A stretch of 19,593 nucleotides of DNA. It comes from CAMLHU01 sp039917855. GTDB lineage: Bacteria; Gemmatimonadota; Gemmatimonadetes; Gemmatimonadales; GWC2-71-9. Location of the stretch: assembly GCA_039917855.1 (NCBI GenBank), contig JBDSIR010000067.1, positions 1 to 19,593 of the forward strand. Reading direction: 5' to 3'. The position numbers were made by a program, and so were the translations under genes. A model generated the notes under the pieces. The model had not been told where the DNA came from. It was given only the letters and a program-made list of their open reading frames with translations, and did not search any database. Positions 1 through 7,002 of the stretch are shown in pieces. Each line of letters starts with the position of its first letter. The stretch's first letter is position 1.

Positions 1-241
1 TCGCCGGACGGGGGCGCCAGCCGCGGGCAGGAATGGCGACGGTCGGCACGGATGCCCTGGGAGGGTGGACGTCGAGCGCCACGACCAGTTCATCCGCGTC
101 GGCCATGAAGGTCCGGGCCTCCGCCAACAGCGCGCGACAGGGCACGCAGACCGACAGGTGGCGTTCCAACTCCTCGACCTCGACGGGAGAGAGCTCCCGG
201 TCGAGGAAGGAATGCAGGGTCCCTTCGTCAGCGTGCCGCAC
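1..241 (-). CDS. Zinc-finger anti-sigma factor, N-terminal part (cut by window edge)
   Basis: About 80 residues are visible, reading off the left edge. Residues 1-40 form a ZAS-type zinc-binding anti-sigma domain. The H-x3-C-x2-C motif is His28, Cys32, Cys35, and a His-Ala-Asp-Glu start is typical of the family. Such proteins bind their cognate ECF sigma factor and hold it inactive in the cytoplasm, usually until an envelope or redox signal arrives; the C-terminal part that would show a membrane segment is outside the window. The start is GTG at 241-239, preceded by a strong purine-rich site (GAGGAGGGAG) inside the end of the sigma gene. It overlaps the sigma stop codon by 14 bases, so the two are probably translationally coupled. 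The partner is therefore almost certainly the sigma factor just upstream. The motif is seen; the pairing is inference from position. Confidence 0.85.
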   Translation of the reverse strand, partial: MRHADEGTLHSFLDRELSPVEVEELERHLSVCVPCRALLAEARTFMADADELVVALDVHPPRASVPTVAIPARGWRPRPA

Positions 242-737
242 AATCTCCCTCCTCAGCGTCCAGGGCCCGATAAGCCTCGACCAGTCGCCGCCGGGCGCGG
301 GCCAGGGTCGTCCCGATCGCGCCCTTGGCGAGCCCGGCGGTCGCGGCGATCTCGTCATAGTCGAATCCCTCGGCCTTCAGCAGCAACACTTCTCGATCCC
401 GCTCCGTGAGCTGGTCGAGCGCTCGGCGCACCAGCGCGGCGCGCTCGTTCCGGTCAAAGACCTCGTCCGGGGCCTCGGTGTGCTGGGGCGACTCGGCCCT
501 GAGCAGCTCGAGGCGGCGCCCCTGACGCACGGCGCGACGACCATCCTCCCGGACCAGGTTCAGGGCCACGGCGAAGAGCCAGGGTCGGGGGTTGTATGGT
601 GGGGCGGCGAGCGCCCGCGCGAAGACCTCGGCCGCGAGGTCCTCCGCGCGATCGGGGTCTCCGGTCCGGCGGATGAGCATCCGCAGGATCCCCGGGTGGT
701 ACTCCGCGAAGAGTTCTTCGACGGTGGGGGTGGTCAT
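228..737 (-). CDS. ECF-family RNA polymerase sigma factor
   Basis: A protein of 169 residues with the two-domain plan of extracytoplasmic-function sigma factors. Region 2 lies in about residues 8-75 (FAEYHPGILRML, then the DRAEDLAAEVFARAL helix and the PRPWLFAVALNL segment that contacts the -10 element). Region 4 lies in about 105-160 (LDQLTERDREVLLLKAEGF, then the helix-turn-helix AATAGLAKGAIGTTLARAR) for the -35 element. I chose ATG at 737 because the family match starts there. A GTG at 773 would add 12 residues without family similarity; neither start has a clear ribosome-binding site. It lies 37 bases after arfB and overlaps the anti-sigma gene, so all three may be one transcript. The ECF assignment is solid; the regulon and inducing signal cannot be read. 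Confidence 0.93.
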   Translation of the reverse strand: MTTPTVEELFAEYHPGILRMLIRRTGDPDRAEDLAAEVFARALAAPPYNPRPWLFAVALNLVREDGRRAVRQGRRLELLRAESPQHTEAPDEVFDRNERAALVRRALDQLTERDREVLLLKAEGFDYDEIAATAGLAKGAIGTTLARARRRLVEAYRALDAEEGDCAAR

Positions 738-774
738 CGTGGGAGGAGATGCGCCAGGGAGCCAGGCATGCACA

Positions 775-1230
775 TCAGTCGTCTCGGCGGCGGCGGTCGG
801 CCTTCTTGGCGCCGTGGCGCTTCTTCGCGTCGAGGCGTCGTGCCTTGATCCCCTTGGAGACCTTCGTGGCGCGCCGTGCCTTGGGGAGGGTGAGGGCGCT
901 GCGGAGCACTTCGACGAAGCGCTCGGTGACGTCCGCTTTGTTCTGGAGCTGGCTCCGGGTACGCTCGCTCACCAGCCGGAGCACCCCGCGGCCATCGAGC
1001 CGGGCGGCCAGCCGCGCCACGGCGCGGGCCCGGAGCTCAGGCGAGAGGGCCCGGCTGGACCCCGGCGACCAGGTCAACTCGACCCGGGTCGAGGAGGTAT
1101 TCACATGCTGGCCCCCCGGACCGCCGCTGCGGGTGGCGCGGAAGGTCAGTTCGCGTCGGGGCACCGCGACGCCGGAGCGGATCGGGATCGTGGCGTGATC
1201 GCTGTCCGGGGGAGGGGCGTGGGGAGCCAT
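775..1230 (-). CDS. arfB: Alternative ribosome-rescue factor / peptidyl-tRNA hydrolase ArfB (YaeJ family)
   Basis: A 151-residue protein of the small release-factor-like family. It carries the catalytic GGQ loop (residues 39-41, in SGGPGGQHVN), followed by NTSSTRVEL. It has no codon-recognition domains, as expected for ArfB. The C-terminal tail from about residue 115 is very basic (KARRATKVSKGIKARRL and onward) and fits the part of ArfB that inserts into the empty mRNA channel of ribosomes stalled at the 3' end of a broken message. The GGQ loop then hydrolyses the peptidyl-tRNA. Length is close to the 140-residue Escherichia coli protein. The start is the ATG at 1230; about 15 extra N-terminal residues precede the conserved part, so a shorter protein is possible but no good internal start is seen. 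It is the first gene of a possible operon with a sigma and anti-sigma pair, and is divergent from thpR. Confidence 0.92.
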   Translation of the reverse strand: MAPHAPPPDSDHATIPIRSGVAVPRRELTFRATRSGGPGGQHVNTSSTRVELTWSPGSSRALSPELRARAVARLAARLDGRGVLRLVSERTRSQLQNKADVTERFVEVLRSALTLPKARRATKVSKGIKARRLDAKKRHGAKKADRRRRDD

Positions 1231-1335
1231 GGACAGATGCTAACCGGATGGCCGCGAGGGGTGAAGTCGCCTTCCTTTAGGGGGACCCGCCCAATACGTT
1301 TCCGCGATGACGCCACGCCACCCCCGGAACCGGAC

Positions 1336-1896
1336 GTGACGGTACGCTGCTTCGCGGCGTTGCCGATCCCGGCGGGATCGCGGGAAGCGCTCGAGCGCGC
1401 GTCCGCGCCCTTTCAGGAGCTGGGCTGGCCGGTGCGCTGGGTGCGTGCCGACGGGGTGCACGTCACCCTGAAATTCTTCGGTGACGTGCCGCGGGAGCGC
1501 GCCGACGCCATCGCGGAATCGCTCGAGTTCGCGGTGGCGGGAATCGGTCCGCTGTCGCTCGCGCTGGCGGGGTTCGGAGCCTTCCCGACACAGGAGCGGG
1601 CCCGCGTGCTCTGGGCCGGGATCGACGCTCCGCCCGACCTCGAGTTGCTGCAGGACCGGATCGAGACGCGCGCTGACGGCCTCGGGTTCCCGGGTGAGGG
1701 AGGGGTCTTTCGGCCCCACGTCACGATCGGCCGGGTCCGCGAAGGAGCGCGCCTGCCGCAGAGCGAGGTGGAACGGTTCTGCGCCGCGACGCTCGAGGCC
1801 GCCTTCACCGCCGACTGCGTGGTGCTTTATCAGAGCACGCTGGAGTCCGGTGGGGCCACGTACGCGCCGCTCCATTCCGCGATGCTCCGCGGGTGA
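1336..1896 (+). CDS. thpR: RNA 2',3'-cyclic phosphodiesterase (2H phosphoesterase, 2'-5' RNA ligase family)
   Basis: A 186-residue 2H-phosphoesterase. The two signature HxTx motifs are His42-Val-Thr44 (HVTLKFFGD) and His128-Val-Thr130 (RPHVTIGRV), which form the symmetric active site. The family opens 2',3'-cyclic phosphates on RNA ends and can also ligate tRNA halves through 2'-5' bonds. The start is GTG at 1336, where the family match begins (VTVRCFAALPI). An in-frame ATG at 1237 exists but would add about 33 residues unlike the family. The end ETLESGG-type region and length (about 180) are normal. Its stop overlaps the next gene by four bases (GTGA), so the two are coupled. Confidence 0.93.
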   Translation: MTVRCFAALPIPAGSREALERASAPFQELGWPVRWVRADGVHVTLKFFGDVPRERADAIAESLEFAVAGIGPLSLALAGFGAFPTQERARVLWAGIDAPPDLELLQDRIETRADGLGFPGEGGVFRPHVTIGRVREGARLPQSEVERFCAATLEAAFTADCVVLYQSTLESGGATYAPLHSAMLRG

Positions 1897-2534
1897 AGGG
1901 ATGCCTGCTTTGGCCGCTCCGGCTCGCCGTCGTGCTCCTGCTCCTGCTCGTGGTGGGCGGGACCTGGGCGTATCGGCGGGAACTGGCCGGGATGTGGCGT
2001 TTCTGGCGGAGCGGGACCGTGGAAGCAACTCCGGTGACCGGTCGCGCCTCCGCCCGCGGACTCGCCGCGGCGACCGATCTGGTCGATTCGCTCAACGGCT
2101 GGCGTGCCGACTCGATCATACTCGATGCGGAGGAGCTGGCGAGCCTGTTGCAGGCGGGACTCGGCGGGTCGGCGGCGCGGTACCTCGATTCGGTCGAGGT
2201 CACCCTCGGCACCGACCACATCACCGTGACCGCGCTGCTCGCCACCGAGGCCATCCCGCGGAATGCGCTCGGCCCTTTTCGGCGCCTGGTGGGTCCCCGT
2301 GAGCGGGTCGCCGTCGGCGGCCTACTGGTGGTCCTCGGCCCGAAGGTGGGGGCGCTCCGGGTGGACGCTGTAAAATTGCGCGGGATCCCGTTCCCGAGCG
2401 CCATGATCGGCCGATTCATGTCGGCCAGCCTCGGCGCGTCGGAGGATGGGACGGTCCAGTTCACGCTGCCGAGCGGCATCCGCGACGTCCGGGTGCGGCC
2501 GAGCGGGGTGGTGCTGTATGGAGGGGCACGATGA
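1893..2534 (+). CDS. Membrane-anchored protein of unknown function
   Basis: A 213-residue protein I do not recognise. Residues about 8-27 are one strongly hydrophobic helix (LRLAVVLLLLLVVGGTWAY) after a short basic N-terminus, so it is either a membrane anchor or an uncleaved signal. The rest is soluble and probably outside the cytoplasm: a helical region with DSIILDAEELASLLQAGL, then alternating beta-like segments (VEVTLGTDHITVTALL, VAVGGLLVVLGPKVGALRV), ending RPSGVVLYGGAR. There are no cysteine pairs or catalytic motifs. The GTG start overlaps the thpR stop, and its own TGA overlaps the ATG of the response regulator (ATGA, 2531-2534), so it is embedded in a tightly coupled operon. The layout (one anchor plus a beta-rich domain) might suit a lipid or ligand binding role, but that is a guess. 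Confidence 0.85.
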   Translation: MKGCLLWPLRLAVVLLLLLVVGGTWAYRRELAGMWRFWRSGTVEATPVTGRASARGLAAATDLVDSLNGWRADSIILDAEELASLLQAGLGGSAARYLDSVEVTLGTDHITVTALLATEAIPRNALGPFRRLVGPRERVAVGGLLVVLGPKVGALRVDAVKLRGIPFPSAMIGRFMSASLGASEDGTVQFTLPSGIRDVRVRPSGVVLYGGAR

Positions 2535-3934
2535 ACGGCGAGCGGGTGCTCGTGGTCGACGACGAGGCCGGGATCCGGGAAGCGATCCGGCAGATCCTCG
2601 AGTATGAAGGGCTGAGCGTGAAGACCGTGGCCTCGGGTGGTGCGGCGATCACGCTCCACCCCGAGTTCAAGCCCCAGGTCATCTTCCTCGACGTGAAAAT
2701 GGCGGGCCTCGACGGCCTGGACACGCTCGCGCGCCTGAAGGCACTCGAGCCCCCGGCGCAGGTGGTGATGATCTCGGGCCACGGGACCATCCAGACGGCG
2801 CTCGAGGCGGTACGTCGCGGCGCCTTCGATTTCCTCGAAAAGCCCCTCGACAGCGACCGGCTGCTGGTGACCCTGCGCAACGCCCTGGCGCAGAGTGCGC
2901 TCCGGGTCGAGAATGCCAAACTCCGCGGCGCGGCCGACGATGCCTACGGCATGGTGGGGACGAGCGCCGGGCTCCGCGGTGTCCGTGAACTCGTGGCGAA
3001 GGTGGGCCCCACGCCGGCGCGGGTGCTCATCACCGGCGAGAACGGGACGGGCAAGGAGCTCGTCGCGCGCGCGCTGCACGCCTCTTCGCCCCGCCGCGAT
3101 GGACCGTTCGTTGAAGTGAACTGCGCCGCCATCCCCTCGGAGCTCATCGAGAGCGAGCTGTTCGGGCACGTGAAGGGCTCGTTCACGGGCGCCGTCGCGG
3201 ACCGGGCAGGGAAATTCGAACAGGCCGATGGCGGCACCCTCTTCCTCGACGAGATCGGCGACATGGCGCTGGCGGCGCAGGCGAAGGTGCTGCGGGCGCT
3301 GCAGGAAGGGATCGTCAGCCGGATCGGCGCGCAGAAGTCGGTGCAGGTCGATGTGCGCGTGCTCGCCGCCACCAACAAGCTGGTGGACGTGGAGATCGCC
3401 GAAGGACGATTCCGCGAAGATCTGTTCTACCGGCTCAACGTGGTCCCAGTGCACGTGCCGGCGCTCCGGGAGCGCCGCGAGGACATCCCGGCCCTGGTGG
3501 AGCATTTCGCCGCGACGCTGGCGACCACGAGCGGGCTCGCGCCGAAACGGTTCGAACCCGGCGCGGTCGAGGCGCTCACCCGTCGGCCGTGGCCGGGCAA
3601 CATCCGGGAACTCCGGAACGGCGTCGAGCGGCTGCTCATCCTGGCCAATGGCACGACCGTGACCGCTGCGGACGTGACCCGGGTCCTGCCGCTCGCGGGG
3701 GAGGCCGGATCCGCAGGCACGGCGGCGATGGAGGAGGAGAACGGGAGTGGGGAAGGGTATGGCGGTGGCGCGGGGTCGTTCGAGGCGTTCCGCGACGACG
3801 CGGAGCGGCAGTTCCTGGCCCAGAAGCTCCGCGAGCACGGGTGGAACGTCTCCGAGACCGCGCGGGCGATCCAGATGCCCCGCTCGAACCTGTACAAGAA
3901 GATCGAACGCTACGGCCTGACGCGGGAGCAGTGA
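2531..3934 (+). CDS. Sigma-54-dependent response regulator (NtrC family)
   Basis: A 467-residue activator with the full three-domain plan. The receiver domain (about 5-118) has the acidic pair Asp10-Asp11, phosphoacceptor Asp54 (VIFLDVKM), Ser82 and Lys104. The AAA+ domain (about 140-370) has Walker A at 169-176 (GENGTGKE), the sigma-54 contact loop at 216-221, Walker B at 234-241 (GGTLFLDE) and the WPGNIREL segment near 354. A Fis-type helix-turn-helix lies at about 438-463. The contact loop reads GSFTGA rather than GAFTGA, a single conservative change. A glycine- and glutamate-rich linker (about 393-417) separates AAA+ and DNA-binding parts. Such proteins open sigma-54 promoters after phosphorylation by a sensor kinase, but no kinase gene is next to it. 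It is translationally coupled to the membrane-anchored gene before it and overlaps the start of the next by one base. Confidence 0.96.
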   Translation: MNGERVLVVDDEAGIREAIRQILEYEGLSVKTVASGGAAITLHPEFKPQVIFLDVKMAGLDGLDTLARLKALEPPAQVVMISGHGTIQTALEAVRRGAFDFLEKPLDSDRLLVTLRNALAQSALRVENAKLRGAADDAYGMVGTSAGLRGVRELVAKVGPTPARVLITGENGTGKELVARALHASSPRRDGPFVEVNCAAIPSELIESELFGHVKGSFTGAVADRAGKFEQADGGTLFLDEIGDMALAAQAKVLRALQEGIVSRIGAQKSVQVDVRVLAATNKLVDVEIAEGRFREDLFYRLNVVPVHVPALRERREDIPALVEHFAATLATTSGLAPKRFEPGAVEALTRRPWPGNIRELRNGVERLLILANGTTVTAADVTRVLPLAGEAGSAGTAAMEEENGSGEGYGGGAGSFEAFRDDAERQFLAQKLREHGWNVSETARAIQMPRSNLYKKIERYGLTREQ

Positions 3935-4416
3935 TGGCGGATCAGAGGCGGGACTGGGACAAGGAGATGGCCGCGATCGACCACGTGATCGCAAAGGGAG
4001 GGTACGTCGCGCCCAGCGGGGCCGCGCCGGTCGCCACGACCGGCGGAGGCGTAGGGGCGCCGACACCTGCCGCGCTGCCTCCGCCGATGGGAGGGCGGGC
4101 GTGGCTCGGCATGTGGGCCCGCACCCTGCTCGCTCTCGGGCTCGCGGCCGGGCTGTATGCCTGGCCCTGGAGCCGGTACTGCGGCCTGCGACTCTACTGG
4201 TACCTCGGGGCGGTGGGGCTCCTCGCGCTCGCCGCCCTCTGGGTGATGCTGGTGAGCTGGCGCCGCCGCTCCGGACTCTCCCATCTCCTCGGCTTCCTGA
4301 TCCTCGCCTACGCCGTATGGCTCGGCGCGAGCGAGATCCTTCCGCGCACCGGCTACGCCAAGGTCGTGAGGACCTGGAGCTGCCCGACGCCGCCGCCACC
4401 AGCCAGTAGCCAGTAG
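3934..4416 (+). CDS. Small integral membrane protein of unknown function
   Basis: A 160-residue protein I do not recognise. A charged N-terminal segment (MADQRRDWDKEMAAIDHVIA) is followed by a flexible Gly/Ala/Pro stretch to about residue 53. Three likely membrane helices follow: about 58-79 (LGMWARTLLALGLAAGLYAW), 87-108 and 116-136. A short proline-rich tail ends PPPPASSQ. The ATG is chosen because it overlaps the regulator stop (TGATG) and has GGGAG nearby upstream. The final serine-glutamine residues and the TAG stop are made from the heptamer repeat array that continues into the gap, so the C-terminus may have been re-shaped by repeat expansion. Being last in a coupled operon with a sigma-54 activator suggests a shared process, unidentified. 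Confidence 0.82.
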   Translation: MADQRRDWDKEMAAIDHVIAKGGYVAPSGAAPVATTGGGVGAPTPAALPPPMGGRAWLGMWARTLLALGLAAGLYAWPWSRYCGLRLYWYLGAVGLLALAALWVMLVSWRRRSGLSHLLGFLILAYAVWLGASEILPRTGYAKVVRTWSCPTPPPPASSQ

Positions 4417-4477
4417 CCAACAGCCAACAGCCGACAGCCAATAGCCAGCAGCTACCGACCACCGACCACCGACGGGC
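4401..4477. repeat. Degenerate tandem heptamer array, 11 units
   Basis: Eleven consecutive 7-base units. Two are AGCCAGT, two AGCCAAC, then AGCCGAC, AGCCAAT, AGCCAGC, AGCTACC, two GACCACC and GACGGGC. The array begins inside the last codons of the upstream membrane-protein gene, supplies its TAG stop, fills the whole gap and stops two bases before the ATG of the aldehyde dehydrogenase gene. It leaves no room for a normal ribosome-binding site upstream of that ATG other than the repeat itself. The period of seven is seen directly; any function is unknown. Confidence 0.9.
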
Positions 4478-4479
4478 AT

Positions 4480-5973
4480 ATGGCAAAGACCTACAAGAAC
4501 TTCATCAACGGGCAGTGGGTGGCCCCCTCCACCGGCAAGCACTTCGAGAACCGGAATCCTGCCGACACCGACGATCTGATCGGGCGGTTCCCCGATTCGG
4601 GACCCCGGGACATCGCCGAGGCGGTGAAGAGCGCCAAGCGCGGCTTCGAGCTCTGGCGGCGGGTCCCGGCCCCGGCCCGCGGGGACGTGCTCCGGCGGCT
4701 CGGTGACCTCCTGGTGTCCCACAAGGAGGAGCTGGCCGACGGGATGACCCGGGAGATGGGGAAGGTGCTGGCCGAGACGCGCGGAGATGTGCAGGAGGGG
4801 ATCGACACCGCGTACTACGCCGCCACCGAGGGGCGCCGCCTCTTCGGGCACGTGGTGCCCTCGGAGCTCCGCGACAAGTGGGCGATGACCTTCCGCCGAC
4901 CGATCGGCGTGGCGGGACTCATCACTCCGTTCAACTTCCCCTTGGCGATCCCGACCTGGAAGATGTTCCCCGCGCTCCTGTGCGGGAACAGCGTCGTGAT
5001 CAAGCCGAGCGAGGATGTGCCGCACACCACCCACCGGCTGGTCGAGCTGTTGCTCGAGGCGGGGCTTCCGCCCGAGGTGATCCAGCTGGTCCACGGACGC
5101 GGGGCCACGGCGGGGCAGGCGCTGGTGGAGCATCCTGATGTGCCGGTGATCTCATTCACGGGTTCGACCGCCACCGGCAGCCGGATCGGCGAGATCTGTG
5201 GCCGGATGCATAAGCGGCTCTCGCTCGAGATGGGCGGCAAGAACGCCATGATCGTGATGGACGACGCCGACCTCGATCTGGCGCTCGAGGGCGTACTCTG
5301 GGGCGCGTTCGGCACCACGGGGCAGCGGTGCACTGCCACCAGCCGGCTCATTCTCCACAAGAAGATCCATGACAAGTTCGTCGCCCGCGTGGCCGAGGCC
5401 GCCGAAAAGCTCACGCTGGGCGATGGGCGCGCGGCCGGCACCGACGTCGGTCCGCTGATCCACGAGCGTTCGCGCGCCAAGGTGGAGCAGTACGTGGCGA
5501 TCGGCCGCGAAGAGGGGCTCGAGGTCGTGACCGGAGGGAAGCGGCCGGGCGGGGCGCGGACCGCGCGCGGGTTCTTCTACCGTCCGACCATTCTGGCGGG
5601 CGCGAAGCCGACCCATCGGCTGGCGCAGGAGGAGGTCTTTGGTCCGGTCCTCACCGTGCTCCAGGTGAATTCCCTCCAGGACGCGATCAAGGCCAACAAT
5701 TCGGTGAAGTACGGGCTGTCGAGCTCGCTCTACACCCGGAATGTGAACAGCGCCTTCCGTGCGATGCAGGACCTGGACAACGGGATCAGCTACATCAACG
5801 CGCCGACCATCGGCGCGGAGGCCCATCTGCCTTTCGGCGGCGTGAAACAGACCGGAAATGGGCACCGCGAAGGCGGTTGGGAGGTCTACGAGTTCTACTC
5901 CGAGACCAAGGTCTGCTATGTCGACTACTCGGGAACGCTGCAGCGCGCCCAGATCGACAACTACGACGACTGA
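4480..5973 (+). CDS. NAD(P)-dependent aldehyde dehydrogenase
   Basis: A 497-residue, full-length member of the aldehyde dehydrogenase superfamily, which oxidises an aldehyde to the acid with NAD or NADP. Catalytic residues are present: Asn152 (TPFNFPLAIP), Lys175 (VVIKPSE), Glu250 (SLEMGGKN) and the nucleophile Cys284 (GQRCTATSR). The cofactor-binding FTGS is at 226-229 and the EEVFGP motif is in the last third. The C-terminal region AEAHLPFGGVKQTGNGHREG is typical of semialdehyde-type enzymes (for example alpha-aminoadipic or pyrroline-carboxylate related groups), but I cannot fix the substrate from sequence. The start ATG is directly preceded by the heptamer array and has no clear Shine-Dalgarno sequence. 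A small hairpin overlaps its stop codon. It is probably a single-gene unit. Confidence 0.95.
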   Translation: MAKTYKNFINGQWVAPSTGKHFENRNPADTDDLIGRFPDSGPRDIAEAVKSAKRGFELWRRVPAPARGDVLRRLGDLLVSHKEELADGMTREMGKVLAETRGDVQEGIDTAYYAATEGRRLFGHVVPSELRDKWAMTFRRPIGVAGLITPFNFPLAIPTWKMFPALLCGNSVVIKPSEDVPHTTHRLVELLLEAGLPPEVIQLVHGRGATAGQALVEHPDVPVISFTGSTATGSRIGEICGRMHKRLSLEMGGKNAMIVMDDADLDLALEGVLWGAFGTTGQRCTATSRLILHKKIHDKFVARVAEAAEKLTLGDGRAAGTDVGPLIHERSRAKVEQYVAIGREEGLEVVTGGKRPGGARTARGFFYRPTILAGAKPTHRLAQEEVFGPVLTVLQVNSLQDAIKANNSVKYGLSSSLYTRNVNSAFRAMQDLDNGISYINAPTIGAEAHLPFGGVKQTGNGHREGGWEVYEFYSETKVCYVDYSGTLQRAQIDNYDD

Positions 5974-5991
5974 CCGGGGCTCCACCCCGGT
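5973..5991 (+). terminator. Possible terminator hairpin after aldehyde dehydrogenase gene
   Basis: A perfect 7-base inverted repeat (ACCGGGG at 5973-5979 and CCCCGGT at 5985-5991) around a 5-base loop, beginning at the last base of the stop codon. It is GC-rich but followed by only two T residues, so termination efficiency is doubtful. The remaining gap to the sigma gene (5992-6064) holds a second, imperfect GC-rich hairpin and presumably the sigma promoter, which I cannot assign. Confidence 0.4.
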
Positions 5992-6064
5992 TGCGGACGG
6001 TACGGGCCCCGGCTAAGGTTCCGGGGTCCCACCTTCTCGCCCTGCGCGAGGTCTCAAGACTCAC

Positions 6065-6940
6065 ATGCGTCCGATGCAGGTCGGCTCCGGCAAGCGCGGC
6101 GGCACTTCGTCCAACGACGAGGGGTCGCTCGACCAGTACCTCCGGGAGATCAGCCGCTATCCGCTGATCAACCAGGAGGAAGAGGTCCGCCTTGCCCAGC
6201 GCATCCGCACCGGCGAAGAGGAAGCGCTCGACAAGCTGGTGCGCTCCAACCTGCGGTTCGTGGTGTCGGTGGCCAAGAAATACCAGAATCAGGGCGTCTC
6301 CCTCTCCGACCTGATCAACGAGGGCAACCTCGGCCTCATCCGCGCGGCCCACAAATTCGACGAGACCAAGGGGATCAAGTTCATCTCCTATGCCGTGTGG
6401 TGGATCCGGCAGGCGATCCTCCAGGCGCTCGCCGAGCAGAGCCGGATCGTCCGCGTGCCCCTCAATCGGGCCGGGACGCTGCACCGGATCGGCAAGCGCT
6501 CCTCGGCGCTGCTGCAGGAGCTCGGGCGGGAACCCACCCCCGCCGAGATCGCCGAGGGGATGGACCTGACCATGGATGAGGTCACCAAGACCTTGTCCAT
6601 CAGCCAGGGCCACCTGTCGCTCGATGCGCCGGTAACGCCCGGCGAGGACAACCGTCTCCTCGACTACCTGCCGGATACCACCAACCCGGGTCCGGACCAC
6701 GAGACGTTCGAGCACGCCCTCAGCGAGTCGATCGAGGAGGTCCTCGGGCAGCTCAAGGATCGCGAGCGCAAGATCCTGCGGCTCTACTTCGGTCTGGACG
6801 ATCCGGAGCCCAAGACGCTCGAAGAGATCGGCGCCCTGCTCGGCATCACCCGCGAGCGGGTCCGCCAGATCAAGGAGAAGGCGCTCACGCGGCTGCGCCA
6901 CGCGAGCCGGGCCAAGGCGCTGGAGAGCTTCCTCGCCTAG
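6065..6940 (+). CDS. rpoD: Primary-type RNA polymerase sigma factor (RpoD/SigA), short FCB form
   Basis: A 291-residue group 1/2 sigma-70 factor. Region 1.2 is at about 20-52 (SLDQYLREISRYPLINQEEE). Region 2 is at about 56-126, with the near-invariant core NLRFVVSVAKKYQNQG, DLINEGNLGLIRA and FISYAVWWIRQAI that binds core polymerase and melts the -10 element. Region 3 is at about 135-215. Region 4 is at about 228-285, with the -35-binding helix-turn-helix TLEEIGALLGITRERVRQIK. Region 1.1 and the non-conserved insert of proteobacterial RpoD are absent; this short form is the housekeeping sigma in Bacteroidetes and relatives. There is no recognisable Shine-Dalgarno before the ATG, as is common in that group. 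It stands alone, followed by a heptamer array. I cannot exclude a second, larger sigma elsewhere in the genome. Confidence 0.95.
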   Translation: MRPMQVGSGKRGGTSSNDEGSLDQYLREISRYPLINQEEEVRLAQRIRTGEEEALDKLVRSNLRFVVSVAKKYQNQGVSLSDLINEGNLGLIRAAHKFDETKGIKFISYAVWWIRQAILQALAEQSRIVRVPLNRAGTLHRIGKRSSALLQELGREPTPAEIAEGMDLTMDEVTKTLSISQGHLSLDAPVTPGEDNRLLDYLPDTTNPGPDHETFEHALSESIEEVLGQLKDRERKILRLYFGLDDPEPKTLEEIGALLGITRERVRQIKEKALTRLRHASRAKALESFLA

Positions 6941-6948
6941 ATTCGGGC

Positions 6949-6990
6949 GCACTTCGCACTTCGCACTTCGCACTTCGCACTTCGCACCTT
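6949..6990. repeat. Tandem heptamer array, 5 perfect GCACTTC units plus one degenerate
   Basis: Five exact copies of GCACTTC in a row (6949-6983), followed by GCACCTT (6984-6990). The array lies between the sigma-factor stop (8 bases before it) and the yajQ ATG (12 bases after it). The perfect copies suggest recent expansion or continuing slippage. The unit is unrelated in sequence to the heptamers at 4401-4477. Confidence 0.95.
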
Positions 6991-7002
6991 CGACCCCACG
7001 CC

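Noticed and set aside
592..1335. N-terminal extension of the thpR frame
   Set aside because: The extra 248 codons run antisense across arfB and the sigma gene and lack family similarity. The conserved 2H protein starts at 1336.
4401..4477. CRISPR array
   Set aside because: Units are 7 bases without spacers, so this is a simple tandem repeat; no cas genes are nearby.
1805..4486. Minus-strand open frame of 893 codons
   Set aside because: It lies entirely opposite thpR, the anchored protein, the sigma-54 regulator and the small membrane protein. Its translation is low-complexity Arg/Ser/Pro-rich with no domain, as expected for antisense of high-GC genes.
6001..6035. Second hairpin upstream of rpoD as an RNA regulator
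   Set aside because: The pairing is short and imperfect and is expected by chance in such GC-rich sequence. No riboswitch-like conserved core is seen.
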